Positions 21,956-33,339 of a stretch of DNA of 64,000 nt are shown here, in pieces; the stretch's first letter is position 1, and each line of letters starts with the position of its first letter. The notes beneath the pieces were generated by a model that saw only the letters and a list, made by a program, of their open reading frames with translations, was not told the DNA's origin and searched no databases. This stretch comes from Trichobilharzia szidati (lineage: Eukaryota > Platyhelminthes > Trematoda > Strigeidida > Schistosomatidae): positions 5,378,354 to 5,442,353 of the forward strand of contig OX235272.1 in assembly GCA_944472155.2 (NCBI GenBank), in the 5' to 3' direction. Both the position numbers and the translations under genes were made by a program.

Positions 21956-23844
21956 ACATCACTACAGAAATCATTAGTGAAATGATACAACTGAGGCAGA
22001 AATTAAACATCACGTACAAGGTCATTTATGGAGTGAGACGCTCAAAGGTCATTTTCGTCCATGTTAGTCGGCCATGTTGGATTGCAGTTCCGTAGCTGTT
22101 CGTTTACACATTGGTTTTTCCGTTTATCCAGCAGTTATTCACAACTTATCTTGATGCACATTGTTTACAAATGTTGCGTTTTACTTCATTATTGTTTCCG
22201 TTTCTGTTAAAATTAGTTATTTCGTTTGTTTCGAAAGTTTTTACCACCAGGTCAGTGCATTCATTTCATTGTAATTGTTTCATACGTTGCATTCATGCAT
22301 GGTTTCAGGGTTTTAGTTGTTTTTCCACTATTAATGAATTAGTACTGTGTAGAAGTTTTGGAAATTATACACATGAATATGTTTGGGTGGCGTAAGCACT
22401 TGAAATATTGTTGATGAGGATAACAATGACATATAATGCAACCTAGACAGTCGATCGTGACACTGCATCTGTACTGCTTCATGTCAATGGAAAATTCAGG
22501 AAAAATTCATCACCACTGTTAGTGATCAAAAATATTGCAGCATTAAGTTTTACAGTGCCAGTGAGAATGGCATAACAGACAGTAGATTGATAGTAATAGA
22601 GCTGACCAGATTCACTTCTCATAATCGGCACAATCCATGTGTATAATAATACTCTACACTGAATTAATGCACTAAGTGACATAGTAAGGAAATTTAAAAG
22701 AGTGATTGCCTTCTCCGCTGCACTGCACTTGCAATAATCATGATAACCACCTACGTTTGCTAGCCAAGCAGTCAACTAAGCAGACAATGGCACAATATTA
22801 ATACATTTGAGATATTTTTTATACATTGAGTCCATATAACTCATATTAAGCTACACCAAACAATGCAAATATACATGAAATACACTTAGAAATAACCTCT
22901 CAACTTACAACTATTCCTGTCCTAACACACACACTGTGAGACACATCTACATGATTACTTCTATTCCCACAGCTGGTTCTGTTAGCATCTACAGGTGATT
23001 TCCAAGTACTGATAGAATTCTTTTGTCAAAAAGGACTGTTTTTCACACGGAAATAGGCTGAATTAATATCCTGAGACGTGTAGTATCCACTGAATGATAC
23101 CATGCCGAAAGGTGCAGCATTTAAATAAAGTAGACTATTTGTGTAGATGACATTACCCTTCAACTATCCTATCTTTCTCATTATAGCAATATTTTGCTAC
23201 AGTTCGCCTGAAACACTGATCGTTGCAGCCAATATGCTAGGGGGTGTCGCAGTCAGATTACATGACGCGGACACCAAAATAACTAGCCAGAAAATGGGAA
23301 TTCCCATCAATCCAGATAACATATAACACAATTTTATTAAAAATTATTGACAAAAGTAATTTCCAAGTGAAATTTTAACAGCTGTTCTAGAACGTGATAT
23401 TTAACGTCTACCTAGGACTGATGAGGACACAATCTTATTTTTCACTTATTCTCTAATTAATACCTATTCATGACAAAAATTTACACCACATGTTGAAATC
23501 TCCAATAAATTTACCATCATTTTATATTTTTTTCAAATATTTATATTAGATAACCTGAGTTCCATCCATGTCGCCATAATTATTTGATTTTGGATTAATT
23601 AAACAAAATTCAATGTCCAGTGAAACAGTTAATTCACACTTACCGTTTGACCAAAACTGCTAAATGCGCAATACATCACATATATTATTAATTAGTGTAG
23701 ATCGGCATCATTTTAAGGCTTTATGTGTTATTTGATTTCGTAATGGTATATTTCAGGATAACGTAACCAAGTTTTAAAAGATGCTGGCGTCATTCACGAT
23801 TATTCAACGTGAGTGCGGATGTTAATATTATCATTGTTCTTACT

Positions 23845-23884
<40 letters not shown>

Positions 23885-24095
23885 TACGACCACAACACAC
23901 TTGTAATAATGTTATTTGCATGTGATATGTGCATATGTTTAACAGGATACGTGATTAATACAATATGAAACACTGCACCCACACATACACGGTATTAGTT
24001 TGGTAATAATAGTAGTACTAGTAATAATAATGATAATAATAATAGTATTAATAGAATAGCAGTGATATTAAAAATTTCTCACTATGAATTACCTA
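21956..24095. other. Stretch without recognised genes
   Basis: AT-rich; open frames up to 98 codons without domains. It includes the (AT)n run at 23848-23879 and an AAT/AGT-rich run near 24000-24060. Confidence 0.4.
23848..23879. repeat. (AT)n microsatellite
   Basis: About 16 uninterrupted TA/AT dinucleotides. Confidence 0.95.
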
Positions 24096-24253
24096 CTAAC
24101 AACAAGTGTGCATAAATTCAGCCTGTTTCAGTGACTGTAAATATTTATTCAGTTTGTCTGATTTATAAAGTGATAATTCTGTTTGACTATGTTCTCTCAG
24201 ACGGTTGATTTCTTCGCGTAGCTTCCATGCTCCTTCTAGATAACAACACCTAC
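24096..24253 (-). CDS. Possible terminal exon, coiled-coil-like
   Basis: The minus strand encodes LEGAWKLREEINRLREHSQT, then ELSLYKSDKLNKYLQSLKQ, then AEFMHTCC and a stop. This is charged, heptad-compatible and unlike the hydrophobic AT-driven frames nearby. A possible splice acceptor (ATGCTGTAG, then GTGTTG) precedes it. No domain family was recognised and no neighbouring exon was found, so it may be the last exon of a host gene or chance. Confidence 0.3.
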
Positions 24254-24429
24254 AGCATACTATCAGTTCAATAATCAGATATATGAACAAATAAAAAGAA
24301 CTGCAGTTGGATTGCCAATATCTGCACTAATAGATGAAGCCGTTATGTGAAAATTAGGATTAACAGTCCTATCCACAGTTAGAAGAAAAATCTACTGATG
24401 TTATATTGATAGTACACTAGCGGCTGGCC

Positions 24430-24645
24430 CTATTCAGGTTGTTAACCTGGGGTTCTAGTGGGAAGTCATGACCAATAGGGTATAGCAAGTTGAAGGTGAG
24501 GCAGTAACTCATCGAAGAAGACATTGAGAATAGGTTGCGCTATGTCATGAATTGGCAGAAGTACCAAATGATGGGCTGACCACTGGATCGGGTCCCCGTG
24601 GCTGCTGAATGGTCTACGAGCTAGCTTGCCTTGCCAAGACCATAA
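24430..24645 (+). repeat. Hammerhead SINE copy, 5' part only
   Basis: The leader (TTGAAGGTGAGGCAGTAACTC, also at 36266) and the A-box region (GTGGCTGCTGAATGGTC) are present; the sequence stops before the B-box and ribozyme and runs into PLE sequence at about 24646. Confidence 0.6.
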
Positions 24646-24900
24646 ATTAACTGTGAGAAGACATGATATGTATTCTTTCACATCGATGTTTGTAGACAAT
24701 CACTGACATCAATTTGATCGGGGAAATGGCGAAATTTTAGACAGAGAAGACACTAAAAATGCTAAGGAATTTCTAGAAACCTGGTATCTGAATGAATCAG
24801 TGATTAACAGACACATTACCATAGAGCAAGTTTAGCAGCTAATAAATATCTTCAAGTCACAAGACCAGTTTTCTTTCAACCATCCAACCACTCGGTTTGT
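24646..24900 (+). pseudogene. PLE GIY-YIG C-terminal relic
   Basis: Frames give RRHDMYSF, HQFD, REDTKNAKEFLETWYLNES and INRHITIEQV, matching the C-terminal half of the 216-codon PLE frame at 57837-58487. The frame is interrupted. Confidence 0.7.
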
Positions 24901-25117
24901 ATTCAGTGACATGTAAATTCTAACTTCTATAAATCCTGGATATAGCAGTATCGCCGACCAAGGCCATCGATGAGCCTCTACTTCTTCTTGATACAGTGTG
25001 CCCAACCAGTCAGTCAGATGGTTGATTCAAACATTTTTGTAGCGAGCTAGTCAACGGTGTAAGTCTATTGCCTTTCAAATCATGAGTCATTGGAGTTTAT
25101 AGTGATCGAAACGTGTC

Positions 25118-25250
25118 TGTCTGTGCTCGAAACGTCATCAGTAAACATTACTGTATAACACTGTGAGACTTTATCAAAACAAAATTTACCCATAATGGAA
25201 TTACACTCTACCACAGTGCACAAGTTTTATTCTTATATCAATGTCTGTCT
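25118..25250 (+). mobile_element. PLE terminal repeat (type 2) fragment
   Basis: Contains GTGCTCGAAACGTCATCAG and the downstream ACTGTATAACACTG, then CCCATAATGGAATTA and TTATATCAATG, as at the end of other type 2 copies. Confidence 0.6.
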
Positions 25251-25264
25251 ACCTCTCTGTGCCA

Positions 25265-25785
25265 GTTTTAACGACATTTGTAATGATTACACAGATCACA
25301 TAAGCTAGTCATCAAAAGACATGATGACATCCACTCCCTCATATCTCCACACTGCATACAGACAGCCACGGACATCAATTCGACTGGGACAACCAACGTT
25401 CAAATGTGAGACAGAGGAAGTGACAAGAATGACAGAGAATTTTTAGAAGCCTGGTATTCTAGTTAATCGTGAGTCAATAGACACATTGACACAGACAAAA
25501 TTTACCAACCGATAAGAAGGAAATCTCACACACAAACGGTCAAATTTCAAGTCAAGGAAACAGTCAACACCAATATGAATACAAGTAGCCTAGAGGGTGT
25601 GAAAACACACAAAAGCAACCAATCACGTTCAAGGACAACCACAAGGAAAGATGACTAATAAACTCGTGGAGAAATCTAAAAGCTCACTTCAACGAATTGA
25701 ATCATGCGCTGAAGATTTTGCCTAGTAGGGGGCAATGAAAGCTTCGCAAATTAGCTATCCAGCTCAGAGAACACAACACATCAAT
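25265..25785 (+). pseudogene. PLE GIY-YIG C-terminus and 3' end
   Basis: Coding relic of the 57837-58487 family (EEREFLEAWYSS-like, HIDTDKIYQPI), with stops, followed by the PLE 3' end that includes a hammerhead-like motif (25706-25747) and CCAGCTCAGAGAACAC. Confidence 0.65.
25706..25747 (+). ncRNA. Hammerhead-like RNA of PLE family 2, copy a
   Basis: GCG, core CTGAAGA, one T, stem II TTGCC/GGCAA, GAA, stem III AG/CT, T at the cleavage position and CGC closing stem I. Stem II sequence differs from the other copies but pairing is preserved (see 55136, 52758, 58597, 57577). Confidence 0.55.
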
Positions 25786-26029
25786 AATTACACAGATTAT
25801 GTACATATACTTTTCAAAACTAAATTATATTACGGTTTCATATGAAGATGTTTTTGAAAATTTTTGTAATGACTTACCACTAAACACCCAAATGTGTATT
25901 TACTTTTGTCATGAGCAAAACACAAGTATTTTACTCTGAACGCAGGAACTAAACAGTGAGTTCTTCTGAGTGACGCATAGTTCGAAATAACATTACACAA
26001 ATAAATTAGAATAAAGTAAGAACAACAGT

Positions 26030-27185
26030 GTGGTTTATGCATAATAATATGGTACCATCATTTATTTCTTTGATTTCTCATCAGCTGCTTACAGCTAAAA
26101 TAAGTTATTATCAAGTTCATGTAAAGAAAAATTCTAACATACTTGTAAATTTTACATGATGTCAGTTGACAGGAGGTTCTGGAATTAGTGAACAGTGCTC
26201 AGAAAATTGCATTTACATAGTTTTAACACAGGCAGTTCAAGTTTAAACAAAGTAAATGTGTGCATGCATGCAATCGTAAAGGAGTTACGTAGTAGAGACA
26301 AGAAATGCGTAATATGATGAGTAACTAATAAAGTGGTTTACTTTGTACTGAGTTCAACTCAAATCACAGAAACAAGACACAAACAAAGTTACAGCATATC
26401 AAAGGGATGAGGTTAAATCCAAAGATTACCTAATCAAACGAAATAGAGAACAAAGACATCCAGTTACCATGATGGGCAGGGAAAGACTGACTGATAACTG
26501 CTTCTTTCTGAACACATAAATAGGGTTTCAGGCATTTGATAGAGATTGCTTCGGCAAACTTGAGGAGATCTGACCTTTTTTGTCTACTGATAATTCTAAA
26601 GGATTTTGTGATTTCTACCTCATGACTCGTATCAAGGAAGTTGGCTGGTAATGACACTAATGCAAGCTTTTGTTCGTTTGACATGTAAGCTTTACGGTAC
26701 ATGTTCAGAAAATCGAAAGCATATCCTTCTTCTTTCTGTTCTTGTAACATAACTGCTGGCACAGATACATGTAAATTTGTGTACACAGTTGAAGTTAACA
26801 TGAGAAGGGTATCTGTCGACTTTTGACTGCACCAAAGACCATGTTGTCCAACAGAAGGGAACCAACGTAGCTGTTGAATAGGCTCTGACGTACCCATTCT
26901 TCTGTTGACCATTGCTGCAATATTTTCACCTTTAAAATCAAGCTGAATGAAGACAAGCTTTTTTCCACTGTGATTTGTTCGATGTTTGAGCAGTCCAGAA
27001 ACTACGTCGTCTAATGCTTTCTCAGTTAAAAAAATATACATACTAAGAATCAATAAGAATAGACCCAACCTGTTGAGATAAAAACCCTGCCCACAAGAAA
27101 CACACAGAGCTATAAAACACTTTCCGGGCAAATAGTCCAAAGTAAAACTCAATAGGATTGTCCTAACTATCCGACAAATAGTCAA
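26030..27185 (-). pseudogene. PLE linker and GIY-YIG relic with 3' end
   Basis: The minus frame at 26430-27185 contains KKLVFIQLDFKGENIAAMVN (linker after the RT), while another frame gives CVHKFTCICASSYVTRTER and FSEHVP (nuclease signature), and the first frame resumes with SFRIISRQ and LLKFAEAISI and ends in LCVQKEAVI. Two frameshifts are implied. The 3' end motif, with CAGCTGATGAGAAATC, lies near 26060-26095. The N-terminal hydrophobic segment of the open frame is probably fortuitous. Confidence 0.65.
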
Positions 27186-27695
27186 TCCACTTAATTCTTA
27201 ATAATCTAACAACTTACATTATACCGGAATTAAGTTACTTTCCGTTCCTAAGAATTACTCCAGTTGAATGAGATCGACTGCCACACCATTTTTCGATTGG
27301 GACGCGAGTATGGAACAGCGAGTTGAATATGGGTTCGAAGGTGATATGAAGGAGAAAATGTGTGGAGGAAAGAGAGCAGCTGAAGAGGACAGCGGAGGGC
27401 AGAACAAAGTGGAGATATATTGTTGGAGGCCTATTTTTCACTCAGAACCCAAGGGAATAATAATCAAAATAAGAACTACGATATACATATCAGAGGTGTA
27501 GCATACTAACTATAAAATTACTTGGAATATTCAAATAGGTATTAGTATTGTAAATTGATTTTTCATGGAGGGATTTTCAAATCAGCCCTCCCCAGAGCCC
27601 ACCTTCATAGAATTCTCTTTGTTCGTTAGAAAACACTTCTCTAAATATATTAAATGCTCATTTAAAATGTTTTATAAATCCTAATATCTGTATGA

Positions 27696-28094
27696 GACCT
27701 TCATTAACAGTTGTCTTCGCTATATAATCAAGATCAGATGGCCAGAAAAGATCAGCAACAGGGATCTCTGGCAATGAACGAACCAACCAGGAACCGATTG
27801 TGAAACAAAAAGGCAGGAAGAAATGGAGATGGATTGGCCATACTCTGAGGAAACAAACCATCAAGTGACATCACTAGACAAGCCATTGCTCGAGTGGAAC
27901 CCGACTGAATGGGAAGCGGCGAGTTGGTCGTCAGTGCAAGGGTGAGGGTGACTTGGAGGAGGTCATGTGAAGAGGAGATGAAAACGTGTGGACATACTTG
28001 GAGCCAGGTGAAGACTCTAGCAGAGAACCGAACGCAATGGAGACGCACGGCTGAAGCCTTATGTTCCTCTAGGAATTAAAGGAAACATTAATAA
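27696..28094 (+). mobile_element. RTE/SR2-like LINE 3' fragment with 14-bp TSD
   Basis: A 399-base, 5'-truncated copy of the RTE ORF2 C-terminus (KIRWPEKI-like, KWRWIGHTLRK-like) ending in GTTCCTCTAGGAATTAAAGG and an AAT-rich tail. Flanking TAATATCTGTATGA at 27682-27695 and 28095-28108 is a perfect 14-bp TSD. Confidence 0.85.
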
Positions 28095-28108
28095 TAATAT
28101 CTGTATGA

Positions 28109-28689
28109 AACGAAACCTTTCAGGTAAATACAGAGTCCAGGGGGGATTAAACTACATTAATTTAAAGCGCATGTTTCATGTCAAGATCACTAACTGATGA
28201 AAGTATTATAGGCAGGCGAGCTGAAAATTAGATTTATCAGCTACAGAAGCAGTTTTTCTGCTCAATACACTTCAAACAGTTTGATCACACATGCACCAGT
28301 CATATACACAGAGAATATAAGAACTGAAGAGCATGTTTCTAAGTAGCTAGGAGAACAAATGTAATCACCTAACTCATTCGACGCTGAAAATCAAAGCCCA
28401 AAATTATTCATGGCAACGAAACATGATGCTGACGGGTTACAAGGTTGATTTTAACAATACCTGTGGGCTACTGAGAAGACTAATCAGTAGTATATAAAGA
28501 GACATTCATTGGCAAAAAACTATCAGATAACGGAGAGACAGATTTGATGTCAAAGAGAGCAAATTAAACAGTTTTGCTGCATGGAAAGAAGACAAAGAAA
28601 CACAATATGAAGGGTAAAAGTAGTACAGCACGGAAGATATGTGCAAATGACGATTTGAAGATAATGTGTTCATGATTTCCATATATATA
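28109..28689. other. No gene recognised
   Basis: AT-rich spacer between RTE and SINE insertions, without convincing frames. Confidence 0.4.
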
Positions 28690-28870
28690 TTAGATAGTCG
28701 GAGGCGATTGGCCACAGGAAGCCTTGGACCTAGGTTTCGTACTAGTTGGCACTCATCAGCCAGCAAGGTGTATATGCAACCTTGAAGGAACTCATGCCCC
28801 TTCTGAGATTCGAACCCGCGTCACCCAGTGCTGCAGTCACAGACCTTACCACTGAGCTATTCAGGCTCGC
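28690..28870 (-). repeat. tRNA-derived SINE, third family
   Basis: The minus strand begins GAGCCTGAATAGCTCAGTGG (A-box AATAGCTCAGTGG) and has the B-box GGGTTCGAATCTC, so the head is tRNA-like. The body (TTCCTTCAAGGTTGCATATAC) and 3' end (CCAATCGCCTCCGACTATC) also occur at 34045-34350. Confidence 0.7.
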
Positions 28871-28914
28871 GATCGACCTCCTGTAGGACTGTAGTGAGTA
28901 TTTCGATTTTATCA

Positions 28915-29275
28915 TGAGCTGACATTGGTTAGAGAACCACTGAAAAGCCAGAGAGTACTGGACAGCTGTTTCATCCTAGGCCAGAACTCCACAGCAGTAC
29001 GAAGAGAGTTCGTAGACCATTAAGCCACTGGGACCACTACCACGTTATATCGTAAATTGGAAGAAGTTGGAATTCATTAGCCATGGGATTGGGTCTCAGT
29101 GGCTGAATAGTCTACGAGCTACCTCGCCTTGTAATCGGAAGGTCCGAGGCTTGAACTCCTGTGGGTGAATTCTGACGAGGAGACCCAAACTAGGACGATA
29201 CGGCTGCTCAGTACTCCCAGGTTTTCCAGTGGTTCTGCAACCGATGTCAACTCATAATGAAATATTTGTAACCTT
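28915..29275. repeat. Hammerhead SINE inverted pair (copies 10 and 11)
   Basis: A truncated minus copy (ribozyme region 28955-29000, core CTGTGGA) and a plus copy (29166-29214, core CTGACGA but GATA instead of GAAA). Both ribozymes look inactive. 3' ends are outward. Confidence 0.7.
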
Positions 29276-29314
29276 TTTACTTGTTATTTTGATTTAGTTA
29301 ACCATTTTCTATCT

Positions 29315-29960
29315 TACTGATATAAACATAAAACTTGGGCACTGTGGTAGACTGTAACTCCATTATGGATAAGATTTTATTTTGATAAAATCACACAGTA
29401 TTGTACAGTAATATTAACTCATGACGTTTCAAGCAGAAACTATTGCCACTCACACTCATATCAAGTTACTCACACAACTTTTTTGCTTCATTTATATACA
29501 CGAGTTAACATTGATGACTAGACATTTGAATAAAATCAGTAATATAAGATAAAGTACATTCAGAAATAATAATATGAGTGTTATCAATCAAATACAATCA
29601 GATGGGAAATAAGATGTTTTCATAGTAAAATAAATAAGTAACTTGTTAGAATGTGAACTGAAATACATTTTAACAGTATTATTTATTATCCTCTGATTTG
29701 ACTGGTGGTAATAATATCTTCCATATCTCTGGTATTCGCATTGAGTCATTTCTGTTGCATGTGTTGTGTTGGGTGTAGACTGGATGAACAAGGATTCAGT
29801 AATCAACCTCTGTCTCTCTCCACCTAACTATATTACTTTTTAGAATTTTGATTCTATCCCAGACACCCTATTGTGTGGTTGTTTGTTAATGCATGCTGTG
29901 CTATAGGTGAGTTTTTTCTAAATAACGTATCTTCTTGGGGTCAATCATTCTAACCTTATC
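29315..29960 (-). pseudogene. PLE C-terminus and terminal repeat (type 2)
   Basis: The minus frame reads ITESLFIQSTPNTTHATEM, then a frameshifted IWKILLPP-like end, followed by non-coding terminal sequence like 1088-1500. 5' truncated at about 29960, shortly after the GIY-YIG core. Confidence 0.65.
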
Positions 29961-30290
29961 AGTTAATGCTAAATGACTATTAATCACTAAACTAATTAAT
30001 TGTCAACCGTCTCAATTACGTAAAATAAGTCACTATTTCTCACAGATTGTTATTTCTCATACACCTTGACTCCGTTTTGTTGCTAATTTATATTAAGCTC
30101 TGACCTTTATTACTATCAATTAACACTGTATACAACGCTACATACAACTTTGAAGTAAACTGACAGAAAGTGGTCTTTTTCACCGATTTCTGTGTTCTCA
30201 ATGTGTCTATGTGTTAGTGTGCTATTAGAATGTCTGAAATTCATAACAGCACTAGTTAATTTAAATGACACTTTTGATCAGTTGAATGTG

Positions 30291-30755
30291 TGAAGTCAGT
30301 GCTATTAAATGGATCAGAGACTTGGCGCCACAACACGAAGGGCGTTTCGAACAAACTACAGACCTTCATCAACAGCTGTCTTTACTCAATACTTCGCTCA
30401 AGATCAGATGGCCGGCCAGAAAAGATCAGCAACAGGGATCGCTAGCAATGAACGAACCAACACAGCAGGAACCAGTTGTACAACAAATTTGCAGGAAGAA
30501 ATGGAGGTGGATTGGCCATACTCTGAGAAAGGAAAACATCAAGTGAAATCACTCGAGTGGAACCCGAATGAGAAGCGGCGAGTCGGTTGTCAGTCTGACG
30601 GTGACAAGGAGGAGGTGATGCGAAGAGGAGATGTAAGCACGTGGGAAGACGTGGAGCCAGGTGAAAACGTTGGCGGAGAATGAAACGCAATGGCGAGGTG
30701 CGGCTGAAGCCTTATGTTCCTCTAGGAACTAAAGGGGACAACAAATCAATAATAA
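30291..30755 (+). mobile_element. RTE/SR2-like LINE 3' fragment with 8-bp TSD
   Basis: 465 bases covering the ORF2 C-terminus (two overlapping frames at 30286-30546 and 30309-30683 reflect a frameshift; KKWRWIGHTLRKENIK is diagnostic) and the 3' end GTTCCTCTAGGAACTAAAGG plus AAT tail. TGAATGTG at 30283-30290 and 30756-30763 is the TSD. Confidence 0.8.
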
Positions 30756-30763
30756 TGAATGTG

Positions 30764-31100
30764 CAACATTCTATGGTGAGAAGTGCACAGACATTGTAAA
30801 TAAAACTTAAAATTTTTAAAATATATCAGGCATATCGCTCCAGTGAGCGTCTGTTTGTATTAATCAAATCCTCTGTTTGTAGATTACGCGATCCGAGGAA
30901 TTAACTGGACTTTACTAGTTTAGCCAAACAAAATAGTACATCACTGATGGGTTTCCCTCAAAAGAAGGAAACTATCATTTGGTATTACAGTCTCTTGTGG
31001 CTTACCCTTTCTGTTTATGAAGGTCCGCAGCAACCTACAGGAAATGTTTTTCATGACGCGCTCACCAGCACTTTTGTTACCCTATAACTAATCTATTATA
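30764..31100. other. No gene recognised
   Basis: Spacer between the RTE copy and a PLE end, without convincing frames. Confidence 0.4.
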
Positions 31101-31250
31101 CTGCGCAAAAGTATAACCACTGCATAAATGGCCACTATTGTAACGCTAAACATTACATTTTATAATTGTAAGGACCTGAGGAAGAGAATTTATTGAAAAG
31201 AATATTCTTTGTTCAAATTGACTTTTAATTCATGATATGGGAATATTCCA
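31101..31250 (+). mobile_element. PLE terminal fragment (type 1 end)
   Basis: Matches the minus-strand PLE end at 40490-40680 (TATAATTGTAAG, AGAATATTCTTTGTTC, CATGATATGGGAATA). No coding part is attached. Confidence 0.55.
31172..31214 (+). ncRNA. Hammerhead-like motif, PLE end type 1
   Basis: Stem I GGAC/GTTC (one G-U), core CTGAGGA, about 12 nt, GAA, palindromic loopless stem III AAGAAT/ATTCTT, T at the cleavage position. Compare 406-449 and 40526-40565. Stem II is poor. Confidence 0.45.
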
Positions 31251-31639
31251 CACTACTAACTCTGCCATTGAATTAAACATCATAAGACTATGGAAATTTA
31301 CCGTCCTCAACTGATTTTCTAAGCATTATTGAGTTGATGGTTTCTAGCATTAGAATTCAATAAGTTAGTTTCGTCCTATTGTGGACTCGTCAATCAGAAC
31401 ACCATTACTGTCTGGATCATGACAGTATATCCAGATGACCACTCTCAAATGGGACGTAATCTGCCTTCTAGATTACGATACTGCACACCGTCAGTCTAAT
31501 AATATCATATTAACCATGAGGCCTAATCGATCCCTTGAACTAGGCGGTCGAACTCTCAACAGAAATCAAGCATTTCGGTTAAATAAAACCCATCCAACGT
31601 AAATTAAAAAATAACTTAAACTGGTTATCTAAATGGCTT
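31251..31639. other. No gene recognised
   Basis: No domain or repeat match seen by eye. Confidence 0.35.
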
Positions 31640-31725
31640 TGAATTCACCGACTATGGAATTAAGAGAGGCTCATAAATCATGGAAAATTCCCATTGTAAC
31701 ATATAGAAAATCAAAACAAATGATT

Positions 31726-31765
31726 CAGCGAAGAGACTCTTTTCAACGAATTTATCATCAAGCTG
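31726..31765 (-). ncRNA. Hammerhead-like motif, PLE end type 4
   Basis: Minus strand: CAGC, core TTGATGA, short TAAATTCGTT, GAA, stem III AAGAG/CTCTT around one T, C at the cleavage position, then GCTG closing stem I (4 pairs). The core has U at position 3. The same end, more mutated, lies at 4036, 4932, 48005, 60915 and 63590. Confidence 0.4.
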
Positions 31766-32251
31766 TACAATCGTATATATATATGGTTTTTAAGAAGTTA
31801 TATCCGGTGAGGGAATTGAATCATAGGCGTGAATGCATAAACTAATAATAATATGAGATGCAATTAAAACTAAAATGTTTGTGATTATAATCGTAGTTAA
31901 ATGTCAAGTGGCAAAGCAAATTAATGTCATATGTAGAATAATTCATAGGATGGATAGAACTTGAAAAAGGGTGTGCAATTACAAGATTAGTAGACAAATC
32001 GAATAAAAAATAAAAACGTTATGTGGTATTGTGTGAAATTTAATAGCACAGAATTTAATGTTGTAAAAAGGAATTGATTTAGAATGAAAAGTGGAACAAG
32101 TGAAATAATACCGGGGACAGTTCAAAGTGAGAGTAGTAATAGTAACAATTGACGTAATAAGGAAGAGTATACAAATTGAATAGACAAAAATGAAAAATTG
32201 ATAGGGCTGAAATCTGATTGGGGATTACCATACTTTAGCATAGTAGAGGGA

Positions 32252-32722
32252 TTAAGACGATGAAAGTTGGAGGGGTTGAACGAACGTTTTTTCTGTACAC
32301 AGAGACCTGTCTTGCTTTTCTGTTTCGATAGCCAAAGCTTCAGCAATACAAATGAGTCGGGTACATAGGGATTTGGGTAAATTACTCTTTGCCTTGTAGA
32401 TGACTTTAAAGACGGAGGATATAGAGATAGGGTGATCATTATCGACCAGATATTCAATGATCGCGCTTCTTATTGCCTCACTTCCACCTTTTCGTAACCA
32501 TACGGGATAGTGTTCTTGCACCCTCTTGGACAAAACTCGTGTCGAACAACCAATATACCTAGCTCCACATGAGCAGGTGAATTGATAAACACACATAGAG
32601 TTGGTCAACAGCGGGATCTTGTCCTTCAGGTTATTGAACAGTAATGGTCGACTAGTAAAGGCTATTCTCAGTGATGCAGCAGGGAATGTTCTTTTCAGGG
32701 ACTGTGATATCCTTCTTCTCAT
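32252..32722 (-). CDS. PLE GIY-YIG endonuclease domain
   Basis: 156 codons without interruption. Residues 1-40 are the linker (PLLFNNLKDKIPLLTNSM), 45-48 VYQF and 56-58 YIG are the GIY-YIG signature after a CSCG cluster, followed by STRVLSKRVQEHYPVWLRK and the C-terminal LICIAEALAIETEKQ. The catalytic Arg (STR) and Glu (QEH) candidates are present. The RT domain is missing, so only the nuclease module remains open. Confidence 0.8.
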   Translation of the reverse strand: MRRRISQSLKRTFPAASLRIAFTSRPLLFNNLKDKIPLLTNSMCVYQFTCSCGARYIGCSTRVLSKRVQEHYPVWLRKGGSEAIRSAIIEYLVDNDHPISISSVFKVIYKAKSNLPKSLCTRLICIAEALAIETEKQDRSLCTEKTFVQPLQLSSS

Positions 32723-32740
32723 GATATCGGCTCATAAATA

Positions 32741-33339
32741 GCAAATGAAAGAAAGTAGATGGAAACGGAAAGAGACAATTTTGCCGTCTGATGCAAATTT
32801 CCATTCCACTATATTCCTGATGGTGTAAAGATTAATTATCACTGAAATCGTGTAAATGATACTAATTCCTGGGTAATATGTTTATTGAGAATGTGAACAC
32901 AGTTCCAAGGACAATCCGTTTTTAAGGTCAACTGCATAGTGCTTAAAAGTTGTTGAAAATTCCAAAGTTTCACATTGAAAACAAAACCAGCTCTTCCATC
33001 ATTATGTGTGACCTGATCAGGTAGTACAGGAAGTGACTACAACTGTTATAATGACCACAAATTATACAATAGAATAATCGATAGTCAAGGGGGAAGTCAG
33101 TTAGCTGTATGTGATTATGATGAAAATAGTAACAGTAATGTGAAGGTCAACAGGCGTCAAAAATGGTATTGGAATGGAGAAGACATGATAGCGAAGCCAT
33201 AAAACCAAATCCTGTAAGGACAATTTTGGTAGGAATGTCTTATAATTTGTGCTTTTCATTCTAGTGACCTTCAAACAACTTAACCGAATTTTTATTACAT
33301 TCTAATGATATAATATTGGTGATATTTTAATATTCAGGA
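32741..33339. other. No gene recognised
   Basis: AT-rich spacer between a PLE and a SINE array. Confidence 0.4.

Larger units (their letters stand above)
31640..32740 (-). mobile_element. PLE 3' fragment
   Basis: From an intact GIY-YIG frame (32252-32722) through a 3' UTR to a terminal end resembling the ends in the inverted duplication (47950-48470 and, inverted, 60000-61000). 5' truncated at about 32740. Confidence 0.75.

Noticed and set aside
26430..27185. A 251-residue membrane protein gene on the minus strand
   Set aside because: The middle and end are PLE linker and nuclease sequence in shifting frames; the hydrophobic start is AT-rich non-coding sequence.
29166..29214. Functional hammerhead in SINE copy 11
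   Set aside because: CTGACGA is acceptable, but GAAA is changed to GATA, which removes an essential A.
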